Source: an uncultured bacterium
GTDB taxonomy: Bacteria; Cyanobacteriota; Vampirovibrionia; Gastranaerophilales; Gastranaerophilaceae
Assembly (NCBI GenBank): GCA_902772945.1
Contig: CACYCU010000036.1
Location: 1 to 6,321 of the forward strand
Length of the DNA: 6,321 nt
Reading direction: 5' to 3'
The position numbers were made by a program, and so were the translations under genes. The notes beneath the pieces are model-generated. The model was not told the origin of the DNA. It did no database searches and saw only the letters and a program-made list of their open reading frames with translations. Shown here piece by piece: positions 1 to 5,978 of this stretch (position 1 is its first letter; each line of letters starts with the position of its first letter).

Positions 1-557
1 CCTCTTTCAGCCTTTGCAGAATCAAAATCAGCATTCTGATACAGCCTTAACAGGATGTTTTCGACATCATCACCAACATAACCCGCTTCGGTTAATGTTG
101 TTGCATCTGCAACAGCAAACGGAACATCAAGCATTTTTGCAAGAGTTTGAGCCAATAATGTCTTACCTGATCCTGTAGGTCCAACTAACAATATATTAGA
201 CTTTTGAATTTCAACATTATTTTTCAAATCTGCAGACTTATTGTGTTTTAATCTTTTATAATGATTATAAACAGCTACAGAAAGAACTTTCTTTGCATCA
301 TCTTGCCCAACAATATATTCATCTAAATATGATTTTATTTCATGCGGTTTTGGAATAGGTTTTTCATCAACTACAGCTTCACCCTCTGCGCCTTCTTTAT
401 CTTTATTTTCAAAGAACTCTTCATCCAAAATCTGGTTACAAAGGTCAACGCACTCATCACATATATATACTTCCGGACCTGCAATAAGTTTCTTAACTTG
501 GTCCTGAGATTTTCCGCAAAAAGAGCATTTTAAACGACTATCATCATGTTTGGGCAT
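1..557 (-). CDS. clpX: ATP-dependent Clp protease ATP-binding subunit ClpX (N-terminal 185 codons; 3' end outside window)
   Basis: ClpX is the AAA+ unfoldase that recognises substrates, unfolds them with ATP and feeds them into the ClpP chamber in the cytoplasm. The protein starts MPKHDDSRLKCSFCGK. The zinc-binding domain is visible as C11-x2-C14 and C33-x2-C36, the four-cysteine signature that separates ClpX from ClpA/ClpC. After an acidic linker (about 45-65) the AAA+ module starts at about 66, with DEYIVGQDDAK at 79-89, the Walker A motif GPTGSGKT at 126-133, and the pore-1 loop GYVG at 159-162. ClpX is usually about 420 residues, so less than half is present, with Walker B, sensor motifs and the ClpP-docking loop beyond base 1. 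The ATG at 557 is chosen because AAAGGA lies 7 bases upstream and the zinc finger then has its normal distance from the N-terminus. It sits 11 bp after clpP, in the same transcription unit. Assignment is secure. Confidence 0.98.
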   Translation of the reverse strand, partial: MPKHDDSRLKCSFCGKSQDQVKKLIAGPEVYICDECVDLCNQILDEEFFENKDKEGAEGEAVVDEKPIPKPHEIKSYLDEYIVGQDDAKKVLSVAVYNHYKRLKHNKSADLKNNVEIQKSNILLVGPTGSGKTLLAQTLAKMLDVPFAVADATTLTEAGYVGDDVENILLRLYQNADFDSAKAER

Positions 558-564
558 ATGTATT

Positions 565-570
565 TCCTTT
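565..570 (-). promoter_or_regulatory. clpX Shine-Dalgarno overlapping the clpP stop codon
   Basis: Read on the minus strand, AAAGGA lies 7 bases before the clpX ATG, and its first two A residues are also the last two bases of the clpP TAA stop (571-569). Ribosomes finishing clpP therefore end on the clpX initiation site. This suggests coupled translation of protease and unfoldase. The match is seen in the sequence; coupling is inferred. Confidence 0.75.
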
Positions 571-1159
571 ATTTTATAACATCTCTTGATACAACCTTGT
601 CAATCATACCATATTCAAGAGCTTCTTGAGGAGTCATGATATAATCTCTGTCTGTATCTTTTTCAATTTTCTTTATAGACTGACCTGTATTTGAAGCTAA
701 AATTTCATTCAGAGATTTTTTAATTCTGATAATTTCAGCAGCCTGAATTTCGATATCTGTAGCCTGTCCCTGAGCACCGCCTAAAGGTTGATGAATCAGA
801 ACTCTTGAATGAGGAAGCGCCATTCTTTTGCCTTTTGTTCCTGAAGACAACAAAAACGCACCCATTGAAGCGGCCTGACCTAAGCATATAGTTGACACAT
901 CAGCTCTTATATGCTGCATTGTGTCGTAAATAGCAAAACCTGCAGTAACAGATCCACCCGGACTGTTTATATATAACATAATATCTTTTTCAGGATTTTC
1001 ACTATCTAATAACAACAATTGCGCAACAACTAAATTTGCAACCATATCATCAATAGGTGTACCTAAAAAGATAATTCTCTCTCTCAATAATCTTGAGAAG
1101 ATATCAAAAGAACGTTCTCCTCTGCTGGATTGTTCAATTACTACGGGTACAAAGCTCAT
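569..1159 (-). CDS. clpP: ATP-dependent Clp protease proteolytic subunit ClpP
   Basis: ClpP is the serine peptidase that forms a double heptameric ring and degrades polypeptides delivered by ClpX or other Clp ATPases. At 196 residues it has the standard length. The catalytic triad is intact by alignment to the E. coli enzyme: Ser98 in GQAASMGAFLL, His123 in LIHQPLGG and Asp172 in DTDRDYIM. Other family hallmarks are YINSPGGSVTAG (64-74) and GAQGQATDIEI (128-138). The N-terminus VPVVIEQSSRGERSFDI resembles mature ClpP, with no long propeptide, so little or no processing is expected. The ATG at 1159 is supported by AAAGGA eight bases upstream (1173-1168). It is followed after 11 bp by clpX and preceded, across 82 bp, by tig. 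That gap holds a hairpin and a candidate promoter described separately. Nothing in the protein looks unusual. Confidence 0.98.
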   Translation of the reverse strand: MSFVPVVIEQSSRGERSFDIFSRLLRERIIFLGTPIDDMVANLVVAQLLLLDSENPEKDIMLYINSPGGSVTAGFAIYDTMQHIRADVSTICLGQAASMGAFLLSSGTKGKRMALPHSRVLIHQPLGGAQGQATDIEIQAAEIIRIKKSLNEILASNTGQSIKKIEKDTDRDYIMTPQEALEYGMIDKVVSRDVIK

Positions 1160-1181
1160 ATATCTTATCCTTTCTTTCTAT

Positions 1182-1210
1182 ATTATATCATTAAATCAAA
1201 CAAGTGCCGA
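1182..1210 (-). promoter_or_regulatory. candidate promoter for clpP-clpX (extended -10)
   Basis: On the minus strand an extended -10, TGATATAAT, spans 1190-1182: a perfect TATAAT with the upstream TG. Seventeen bases upstream is TCGGCA (1210-1205), a 4-of-6 match to TTGACA. Transcription would start near 1175, giving a leader of about 16 bases that still contains the clpP ribosome-binding site. The -35 falls inside the 3' arm of the preceding hairpin. In an AT-rich genome TATAAT arises often by chance, so confidence is moderate. Confidence 0.5.
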
Positions 1211-1228
1211 TTTGTAAATACGGCACTT
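1202..1228 (-). terminator. hairpin after tig; probable weak intrinsic terminator or attenuator
   Basis: A perfect 8-bp inverted repeat (AAGTGCCG / CGGCACTT) with an 11-base loop begins 13 bases after the tig stop codon. A U-G and an A-U pair can lengthen the stem to 10 bp. Read on the minus strand it is followed by TTTGATTT, T-rich but broken, so termination may be partial with some readthrough into clpP. The hairpin is seen directly. Its role as terminator, RNA processing site or operator is inferred. Confidence 0.5.
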
Positions 1229-1241
1229 ATATTAGATTTTA

Positions 1242-2534
1242 TTATTTGACTTCAACTTTATTGTTTTGCATTAAGAAATCTCTTACCTTATCGTTCATTG
1301 CTTGTTGAGAAATTGAAGCAATCAAATCAGGGTTTTGACCTAACTGTTTGATTAAATCCTGTGGTTTTAATCCGTAAGCCATTCCCAAATCAGTAAGTTT
1401 TGTTTCCATATCTTTTTGTTCAAGTTTAATTTGTTCTTCTTTTGCTATCTTATCTATAACAAGAGAATTCTTAATTCTTAGTACAGCATCTTCATTAAGA
1501 TTACCAAGTAATTGTTCTTCTCCTTGCGCCTTTACAAGGACATCCCAATCAATTCCTTGCGCTGCAAGACGTCTTTTATACTCGTCTTTTAGTGAATTTG
1601 CCTCTCTGTCAATCATAGATTGAGGAATATCTACTTTTGCAGACTCTACAACAGCTTTAAACACTTCATTTTCAGAATTTTGTTTATTTGTTCTTTCTCT
1701 TTGATTATCTAAATATTTTTGAATATCAGCTTTCAATTCATCCAATGTTTTGAATGGACCGACTTTTTGTGCAAATTCATCATTTAATTCCGGTAACTTT
1801 CTTTCTTTTATTTCATTGATTTTTATTTTAAACGTTGCAGGCTGTCCCTTTAATTTTTCATCGTGATATTCTTCAGGAAAAGTTACTTTTATATCAAACT
1901 CATCATTTAAGTTTTTTCCAACTATTTGTTCGGCAAAGCCGGGAATAAAATTAGAATTACCCAAATCTAAAGGATAATTTTTTGCATCTCCGCCTTGAAT
2001 TTTTTCTCCGTTACAAGTGCCTTCAAAGTCAATAACCGCAATGTCTGTATCTTTAGTTGCTCTGTCAATTACTGTTTCTTGAGTACTGTGTTGTTCTAAC
2101 AATTTATCCAACTGCTTTTGAACGGCATCTTTTTCAATAACCGCATCTTTTACCTCAAGGTTTAACCCCTTGTATTGTCCAAGAGTTACTTCCGGTCTGA
2201 GTTCAGCTTTTACAGTAACAGTTACATCTTCTCCGACATTAAACTTATAATTTGTAATATACGGCTGTGTAATAATGTCAAGATTATTTTCTGTTATAGC
2301 CTGATTGATAACTTTCTGCATTAAATTTTCAATCGCTTCTTGCTTGATTCTTTCAACACCGATTTGCCTTTCAATTACATTACGCGGAGCTTTACCGGGT
2401 CTAAAGCCATCAATTTTTACATGTTGAGCTATAGCTCTTACCGCAGCATTATAAGCATCAACAGCATCTTTAGCCGGAATAGTAATATTAAGGTTTACAA
2501 CATTCTCTTTTTCTTTTTCTACATTTACATTCAT
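1242..2534 (-). CDS. tig: Trigger factor (ribosome-associated chaperone and peptidyl-prolyl isomerase)
   Basis: Trigger factor binds near the ribosomal exit tunnel and shields nascent chains during early folding. The 430-residue length is typical and the three domains are in order. The ribosome-binding N-terminal domain (about 1-115) contains the signature GFRPGKAP at 43-50. An FKBP-type prolyl isomerase domain follows at about 160-245 (DTDIAVIDFEGTCNG, then LGNSNFIPGFAEQIVG and FPEEYHDEKLKG). The helical C-terminal substrate-cradling domain (about 250-430) starts at KLPELNDEFAQKVG. The ATG at 2534 has AAGGA seven bases upstream (2546-2542), and the protein N-terminus MNVNVEKEKENVVNLNI fits the family. 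It leads the tig-clpP-clpX cluster, an order common in bacteria, and its promoter lies in the 87-bp divergent region upstream. Secure identification. Confidence 0.97.
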   Translation of the reverse strand: MNVNVEKEKENVVNLNITIPAKDAVDAYNAAVRAIAQHVKIDGFRPGKAPRNVIERQIGVERIKQEAIENLMQKVINQAITENNLDIITQPYITNYKFNVGEDVTVTVKAELRPEVTLGQYKGLNLEVKDAVIEKDAVQKQLDKLLEQHSTQETVIDRATKDTDIAVIDFEGTCNGEKIQGGDAKNYPLDLGNSNFIPGFAEQIVGKNLNDEFDIKVTFPEEYHDEKLKGQPATFKIKINEIKERKLPELNDEFAQKVGPFKTLDELKADIQKYLDNQRERTNKQNSENEVFKAVVESAKVDIPQSMIDREANSLKDEYKRRLAAQGIDWDVLVKAQGEEQLLGNLNEDAVLRIKNSLVIDKIAKEEQIKLEQKDMETKLTDLGMAYGLKPQDLIKQLGQNPDLIASISQQAMNDKVRDFLMQNNKVEVK

Positions 2535-2567
2535 AGTCTTTTCCTTCTTATTGTTATCTATGTATAT

Positions 2568-2596
2568 ATAATAACTTAAACAAGAAAATGTGCAAA
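2568..2596 (-). promoter_or_regulatory. candidate promoter for tig
   Basis: On the minus strand TTTGCA (2596-2591, 4 of 6 to TTGACA) and TATTAT (2573-2568, 5 of 6 to TATAAT) are separated by exactly 17 bases. Transcription would start near 2561, leaving a leader of about 26 bases that contains the AAGGA ribosome-binding site. The spacing and position favour it, but the region is very AT-rich and other -10-like boxes overlap. Confidence 0.5.
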
Positions 2597-2604
2597 TACA
2601 AATT

Positions 2605-2615
2605 TATGATATAAT
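2605..2615 (+). promoter_or_regulatory. perfect extended -10 promoter element for the DUF374-amidase-dacB operon
   Basis: TATGATATAAT is a full match to the extended -10 consensus. No good -35 lies 16-18 bases upstream, as expected for an extended -10 promoter that does not need one. The last base of the hexamer is at 2615 and the ATG of the next gene is at 2622, so the predicted start of transcription falls on or next to the A of the ATG. Confidence 0.6.
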
Positions 2616-2621
2616 TAGAGC

Positions 2622-3296
2622 ATGGTTAGATTGATTAATGATAAAAATGTAGGGTTGCTTGCAGATGCAGCATATTTTATATTTCGACTTCAAGAAAAAT
2701 TTACTAGGATTGCAGAATACAACAACCCAAATCTATCCCCCTGCATATATGTAATGTGGCACGCTAACCAGCTTTTAGTTCACGGAATTGAAGATAAAGC
2801 AAATTTAAATATTCTTATAAGTAATTCTATTGACGGTGAAATTGTCGCAAGAACTTCTGAAAAATGGGGATTTAAGGTAATCAGAGGTTCTTCCGGCAAA
2901 AAAGGGGCTGTAGAATCAACAATGCAAATGCTGAGAAAACTAAATAACGGAGAATCTGTTGCAATAATGGTTGACGGGCCAAGCGGACCTCTGCATAAAG
3001 TAAAAAACGGAGCAATAAAGTTGGCTCAAAAAACAGGGGTACCAATCGTTACGGCAAATTGGTATTCTCCGCAAAAAACGTTTAGAAGCTTGCCATCCTG
3101 GGATAAAATGAAAATTCCTATAGGCTATTGTGAAATTATAAATACCTATGGCAAGCCAATATATATAAAAGAAGATGCAACAAGTGAAGAAATTGCAAAT
3201 GTAAAAGAAGAAATAAAAAATCAGCTTTTGACATTGGAAAAAGAAGCTCCTGGAATATATAGAGAGGCACAAAAAAATAATATATGGAAAAAATAA
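2622..3296 (+). CDS. DUF374 / lysophospholipid acyltransferase-like protein
   Basis: This 224-residue protein matches the DUF374 family, distant relatives of the PlsC/LpxL acyltransferases thought to acylate lipids at the inner membrane. Family landmarks in order are the conserved histidine in MWHANQ (H47), ISNSIDGEIVA (66-76), the GFKVIRGSS block (83-91), VDGPSGP (117-123), KNGAIKLAQKTGVPIV (128-143) and SWDKMKIPI (159-167). No clear transmembrane helix is seen; residues 10-23 could be an amphipathic membrane-contact helix. The ATG at 2622 is the only plausible start: an in-frame TAG lies at 2616-2618 and the next methionine, M45, would delete conserved sequence. There is no Shine-Dalgarno, and the promoter places the transcript start at the ATG, so the mRNA is probably leaderless. 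Its last 13 bp overlap the amidase gene. The actual acyl donor and acceptor cannot be told from sequence. Confidence 0.85.
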   Translation: MVRLINDKNVGLLADAAYFIFRLQEKFTRIAEYNNPNLSPCIYVMWHANQLLVHGIEDKANLNILISNSIDGEIVARTSEKWGFKVIRGSSGKKGAVESTMQMLRKLNNGESVAIMVDGPSGPLHKVKNGAIKLAQKTGVPIVTANWYSPQKTFRSLPSWDKMKIPIGYCEIINTYGKPIYIKEDATSEEIANVKEEIKNQLLTLEKEAPGIYREAQKNNIWKK

Positions 3297-4096
3297 AAGT
3301 TTCAGCCATTCAAATGTCTACAAAGATTGGGGATAAAAAGGCAAATATAGAAAAAGCAAAAAATCTCATTGAAAGAGATCTGGCGTTTGATACAGATATA
3401 ATAGTTTTGCCTGAAGTTTGGACTGTCGGCTGGTCACCCGTTCATTTTCAGGAAAGTGCAGAAGCTCTTGAGCACAGCAAAACTATCGAATTTCTGTCAG
3501 GAATTGCAAAAAAATATAACTCTTGGATTATTGGCGGAAGTATTATCATAAAAAATAACGACAAATTCTACAACACCTGTCCCGTATTAAACAGAAACGG
3601 AGATTTGGTTGCCGCATATTCAAAAAATCATCTTTTTTCATATTACGGCAGCGATGAAGGAAAGTACGTACAAAAAGGAGACAACCCAGTATTGGTAAAT
3701 ATTGATGGTGTTAAAGTTGGACTAACAATATGTTATGATATAAGATTCCCTGAAATATATAGAGCTTATAGGAAAGCTGGTGCTGACATTTTGGTTAACT
3801 GTGCTGCTTGGGGACTAAAAAAACCAATTCCCTGGGAATGCATGACAAGATGTAGAGCTGTCGAAAATCAAACTTACATGATAGCATTAACACAATCAGG
3901 AATTATTGAAAATGATGAATGGAACATCGGACACTCAAGAATTATTGATTTTAAAGGAGAATCTATCGCCGAAATTAAAGATCAAAAAGAAGGAGCGATG
4001 GTTGCAACACTAGATTTAAATTTGATGTATAATTTTAGAGAAAAATGTAAATGTATCAATGATATTAGAGAAAACTACGAGGTAAAAACCGTATGA
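3284..4096 (+). CDS. Carbon-nitrogen hydrolase (nitrilase superfamily, omega-amidase/Nit-like)
   Basis: A 270-residue cytoplasmic amidase of the nitrilase superfamily, which hydrolyses carbon-nitrogen bonds of small amides through a Glu-Lys-Cys centre. The residues are present: Glu44 in LPEVW, Lys114 in YSKNHLF and the nucleophile Cys150 in LTICYDIRFPE. Glu125 (SDEGKYVQKG) is the likely second glutamate. RCRAVENQTYMIALTQSG (189-206) is another family block. The CYDIRFPE context and length resemble the Nit1/Nit2/YafV omega-amidase group, which repairs or clears amides of 2-oxo acids or deaminated glutathione. The substrate here is not proven, and a carbamoyl-amine hydrolase remains possible. 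The start at 3284 is chosen because family members begin a few residues before the xxAxQM strand. The nearest AGAGG is 16 bases upstream, too far, so initiation probably depends on coupling with the preceding gene, which it overlaps by 13 bp. It overlaps dacB by 4 bp (ATGA). Confidence 0.9.
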   Translation: MEKIKVSAIQMSTKIGDKKANIEKAKNLIERDLAFDTDIIVLPEVWTVGWSPVHFQESAEALEHSKTIEFLSGIAKKYNSWIIGGSIIIKNNDKFYNTCPVLNRNGDLVAAYSKNHLFSYYGSDEGKYVQKGDNPVLVNIDGVKVGLTICYDIRFPEIYRAYRKAGADILVNCAAWGLKKPIPWECMTRCRAVENQTYMIALTQSGIIENDEWNIGHSRIIDFKGESIAEIKDQKEGAMVATLDLNLMYNFREKCKCINDIRENYEVKTV

Positions 4097-5433
4097 AAAA
4101 ACTATTAAATATTATTTTAGGATTGCTATTGATTTCACAATTATCGGCAAATGCAAACAGTATTGACAAAACCATATTTCAATCAGGAATCAATAAAAGT
4201 GCAATTTCAATATCGGTAAAAGATATAAAAACAAACAAAACCGTCTATAAACTTAACGACAAACAGCCACAAATGCCGGCTTCAACTTTAAAACTGATAA
4301 CACTGCCAGCATCAATAGATACACTTGGCGAAGATTTTCAGTTTTCAACAAAACTATATAAGTCAACAAATAACGATATTTATCTAAAACTCAGCGGAGA
4401 CCCGTTTTTCAAAACGGCAGACTTAAACAATTTATTTGACATTGCAAAAAGTAAAAATATAATTGAGCCAAAAACATTCTACATAGATGATTACATTTTT
4501 GATGATGTGGAATGGGGGGAAGGCTGGCAATGGGATGATGATTTAAACCCTCTTATGCCAAAATTTAGTTCATACAATATTGATAAAAATTTATTAAACA
4601 TAGTTGTTGCACCTACTGAAAAAAATAAACCGGCAAATATTTATACAACAAAATTCTATCCTGTTACTTTTATGAATTTAGTTACAACAGGAGAAAGAAA
4701 TGATTTAACTTTAAGACGAAACAACAGTATTTCTCCGGACATAATCAACATACAAGGAACAGTACAAAAACAGGAAACACTCCAAATTCCGGTTAATAAT
4801 CCTAAAAGATATTTTAAACTTAGAGCTGAAAATGCTATTCATTCAGCAAAAATAAATTATTATGACAAAATTATTCAAAAAAAGACACCTGAAAAAAATG
4901 TTTATTTGATTGGAGAAATTTCTCACCCGTTAAAAGATACAGTTCCGGAAATTTTAAAGAAAAGTAATAATTTTATTGCAGAAACAGTATTTAAAGCCGC
5001 CGGAGCAAAATACGTCAACAACACCGGTTCTATTGAAAATTCGCTAAAAATGTTAAATGACTATCTAAAAAAAGAAGGACTTAATACAGACAACATAAAA
5101 ATTGTGGATGCCAGCGGAGTTTCAAAAAACAACATAGTTACTGCTGATTTTATGAGTGAATTTTTGGTTAAAAATTTCAAAAATCAAATATTTATAGATA
5201 ATTTGCCTACTGCCGGAGAAGGAACATTAGCTAACAGAATGCTATACTTTAAAGATAATATTAAAGCTAAAACAGGCACTTTGTCTGATGTAAGCGCAAT
5301 CGCAGGATACATAACCGCAAGGAGCGGAAACGTCTACGCTTTCGATATTATGATTAATGATCCGAAAAGCAAAACTTCAGAAAAAAAATCCCTTGAAGAA
5401 TACATTTTGAGAGATATTTTTTCTAATTTCTAG
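4093..5433 (+). CDS. dacB: D-alanyl-D-alanine carboxypeptidase/endopeptidase, PBP4 type (peptidase S13)
   Basis: An exported 446-residue penicillin-binding protein of family S13. These enzymes trim the terminal D-alanine of peptidoglycan stem peptides and cut cross-bridges, outside the inner membrane. The N-terminus MKKLLNIILGLLLISQLSANA is a signal peptide with likely cleavage after A21; no lipobox cysteine is present. Active-site motifs are complete: SxxK at S64-TL-K67 (PASTLK), an SxN fit at S344-K345-N346 within DASGVSKNN, and KTG at 393-395 (AKTGTLSDVSAIAGY). LKLSGDPFF (98-106) is another S13 landmark. Between SxxK and SxN lies the large inserted domain (about 90-280) typical of the family. 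The ATG overlaps the amidase stop as ATGA, with GAGG about 10 bases upstream. It is the last gene of the operon and its end overlaps the opposite-strand gene by 11 bp. The symbol follows the E. coli homologue; function is by family. Confidence 0.93.
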   Translation: MKKLLNIILGLLLISQLSANANSIDKTIFQSGINKSAISISVKDIKTNKTVYKLNDKQPQMPASTLKLITLPASIDTLGEDFQFSTKLYKSTNNDIYLKLSGDPFFKTADLNNLFDIAKSKNIIEPKTFYIDDYIFDDVEWGEGWQWDDDLNPLMPKFSSYNIDKNLLNIVVAPTEKNKPANIYTTKFYPVTFMNLVTTGERNDLTLRRNNSISPDIINIQGTVQKQETLQIPVNNPKRYFKLRAENAIHSAKINYYDKIIQKKTPEKNVYLIGEISHPLKDTVPEILKKSNNFIAETVFKAAGAKYVNNTGSIENSLKMLNDYLKKEGLNTDNIKIVDASGVSKNNIVTADFMSEFLVKNFKNQIFIDNLPTAGEGTLANRMLYFKDNIKAKTGTLSDVSAIAGYITARSGNVYAFDIMINDPKSKTSEKKSLEEYILRDIFSNF

Positions 5434-5842
5434 GAGATGTAACATAACTTACAGCCATTGCGATAAATGCAGCAACAGAACCTACTGCAATTGCAGAGGA
5501 AGCTTTTGCCTTTGGAATTAATGACTTTATAGTATTATAGGAACTCTCAAGTGCTGTAGCTCTTGTTAATTCTACAAGTTTTGCATCACCTGCATTATTT
5601 TCAACAGCTTTTAGATATACATCTCTGGCTTCTTCAATTTTTGCATAAGCCTTTTTGTAAGAATTGCCCATTCTTTGTACTGTAGCTTTTGAAACAGATT
5701 TCTCAAACACATCCTGAGGTTGAGTTAACAACTGTTCTAAATCATACTTTCTCGGCGCCAAAATATATCCCACTCCAGCGCCTAAAAAGCCAGATGCAGC
5801 ACCAATATCAAATACAGAAACAGAAGGCACACTTTCACTCAT
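5423..5842 (-). CDS. Hypothetical protein with two terminal hydrophobic segments (139 aa)
   Basis: I do not recognise this family. The 139-residue protein has a hydrophobic, glycine-rich segment near the N-terminus (about 10-29, with G14, G18, G21, G23, G25 in a glycine-zipper-like pattern), a charged, probably helical middle (about 31-112) rich in Lys, Glu and Ala, and a second hydrophobic segment at 114-135. Each hydrophobic stretch ends in a Pro-Arg pair (APRK, SPRN). This layout suggests a small membrane protein with two membrane passes joined by a helical domain. It lacks a cleavable signal peptide. The start at 5842 (MSESVPS) is preferred over an in-frame ATG at 5863 because a perfect AGGAGG precedes it and the predicted transcript starts near 5862. 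It is a single-gene unit, convergent with dacB (11-bp overlap) and divergent from the glycosyltransferase. It is real on the evidence of signals and coding length; function unknown. Confidence 0.8.
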   Translation of the reverse strand: MSESVPSVSVFDIGAASGFLGAGVGYILAPRKYDLEQLLTQPQDVFEKSVSKATVQRMGNSYKKAYAKIEEARDVYLKAVENNAGDAKLVELTRATALESSYNTIKSLIPKAKASSAIAVGSVAAFIAMAVSYVTSPRN

Positions 5843-5846
5843 AAAA

Positions 5847-5852
5847 CCTCCT
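5847..5852 (-). promoter_or_regulatory. Shine-Dalgarno AGGAGG that fixes the start of the hypothetical gene
   Basis: Read on the minus strand, AGGAGG is followed by four T residues and ATG (5842-5840). It is one of the strongest ribosome-binding sites in the window. The alternative in-frame ATG at 5863 has only AT-rich sequence before it, so this site decides the start. Confidence 0.85.
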
Positions 5853-5868
5853 AATAAACACATTTATA

Positions 5869-5897
5869 TTTAAACTCATAATAAACATTTTTGTCAA
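5869..5897 (-). promoter_or_regulatory. candidate promoter for the hypothetical gene
   Basis: On the minus strand a perfect TTGACA (5897-5892) is followed after 17 bases by TTTAAA (5874-5869, 4 of 6 to TATAAT). Transcription would start near 5862, about 20 bases before the chosen ATG and just after the A of the rejected upstream ATG at 5863. Confidence 0.55.
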
Positions 5898-5948
5898 AAT
5901 CTGAATTAATTATTTACATGTCTTAATAATTCGTAAAAGCACTTATAG

Positions 5949-5959
5949 TATGCTATATT
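5949..5959 (+). promoter_or_regulatory. candidate extended -10 promoter for the glycosyltransferase gene
   Basis: TATGCTATATT matches the extended -10 form, with 5 of 6 bases of TATAAT plus the upstream TATG. The -35 position (5931-5936, TCGTAA) is weak. Transcription would start near 5966, so the leader would be only about 13 bases, made up mostly of the AGAAGGAG ribosome-binding site. It is a plausible but unproven promoter. Confidence 0.4.
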
Positions 5960-5978
5960 ATTCATAGAAGGAGAAGCT

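Noticed and set aside
342..533. 63-codon plus-strand open frame opposite clpX
   Set aside because: It is antisense to the well-conserved ClpX zinc-finger and AAA+ start, has low-complexity Phe-rich sequence and no ribosome-binding site.
2340..2579. 79-codon plus-strand open frame
   Set aside because: It lies opposite the start of tig and the tig promoter region; its composition (Ser, Tyr, Ile, Phe runs) is that of an AT-rich antisense frame.
2940..3272. 110-codon minus-strand open frame
   Set aside because: It is antisense to the conserved DUF374 coding sequence, rich in Phe/Cys/Tyr as expected from reversed AAA/GAA codons, and has no start signals.
3254..3764. Repeat of AATATATAGAG at 3254-3264 and 3754-3764, exactly 500 bp apart
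   Set aside because: Both copies encode Ile-Tyr-Arg in conserved parts of unrelated proteins with the usual AT-rich codons; coincidence is sufficient.
5485..5496. Perfect 12-bp palindrome CTGCAATTGCAG downstream of dacB
   Set aside because: It has no loop and no T-tract, so it is not an intrinsic terminator, and it falls inside the coding region of the hypothetical gene; likely chance.
5840..5863. Longer N-terminus (MCLLGGF...) for the hypothetical gene, starting at the ATG at 5863
   Set aside because: The first ATG has no Shine-Dalgarno and sits at the predicted transcript start, while the extra codons are simply the AGGAGG site read as protein.
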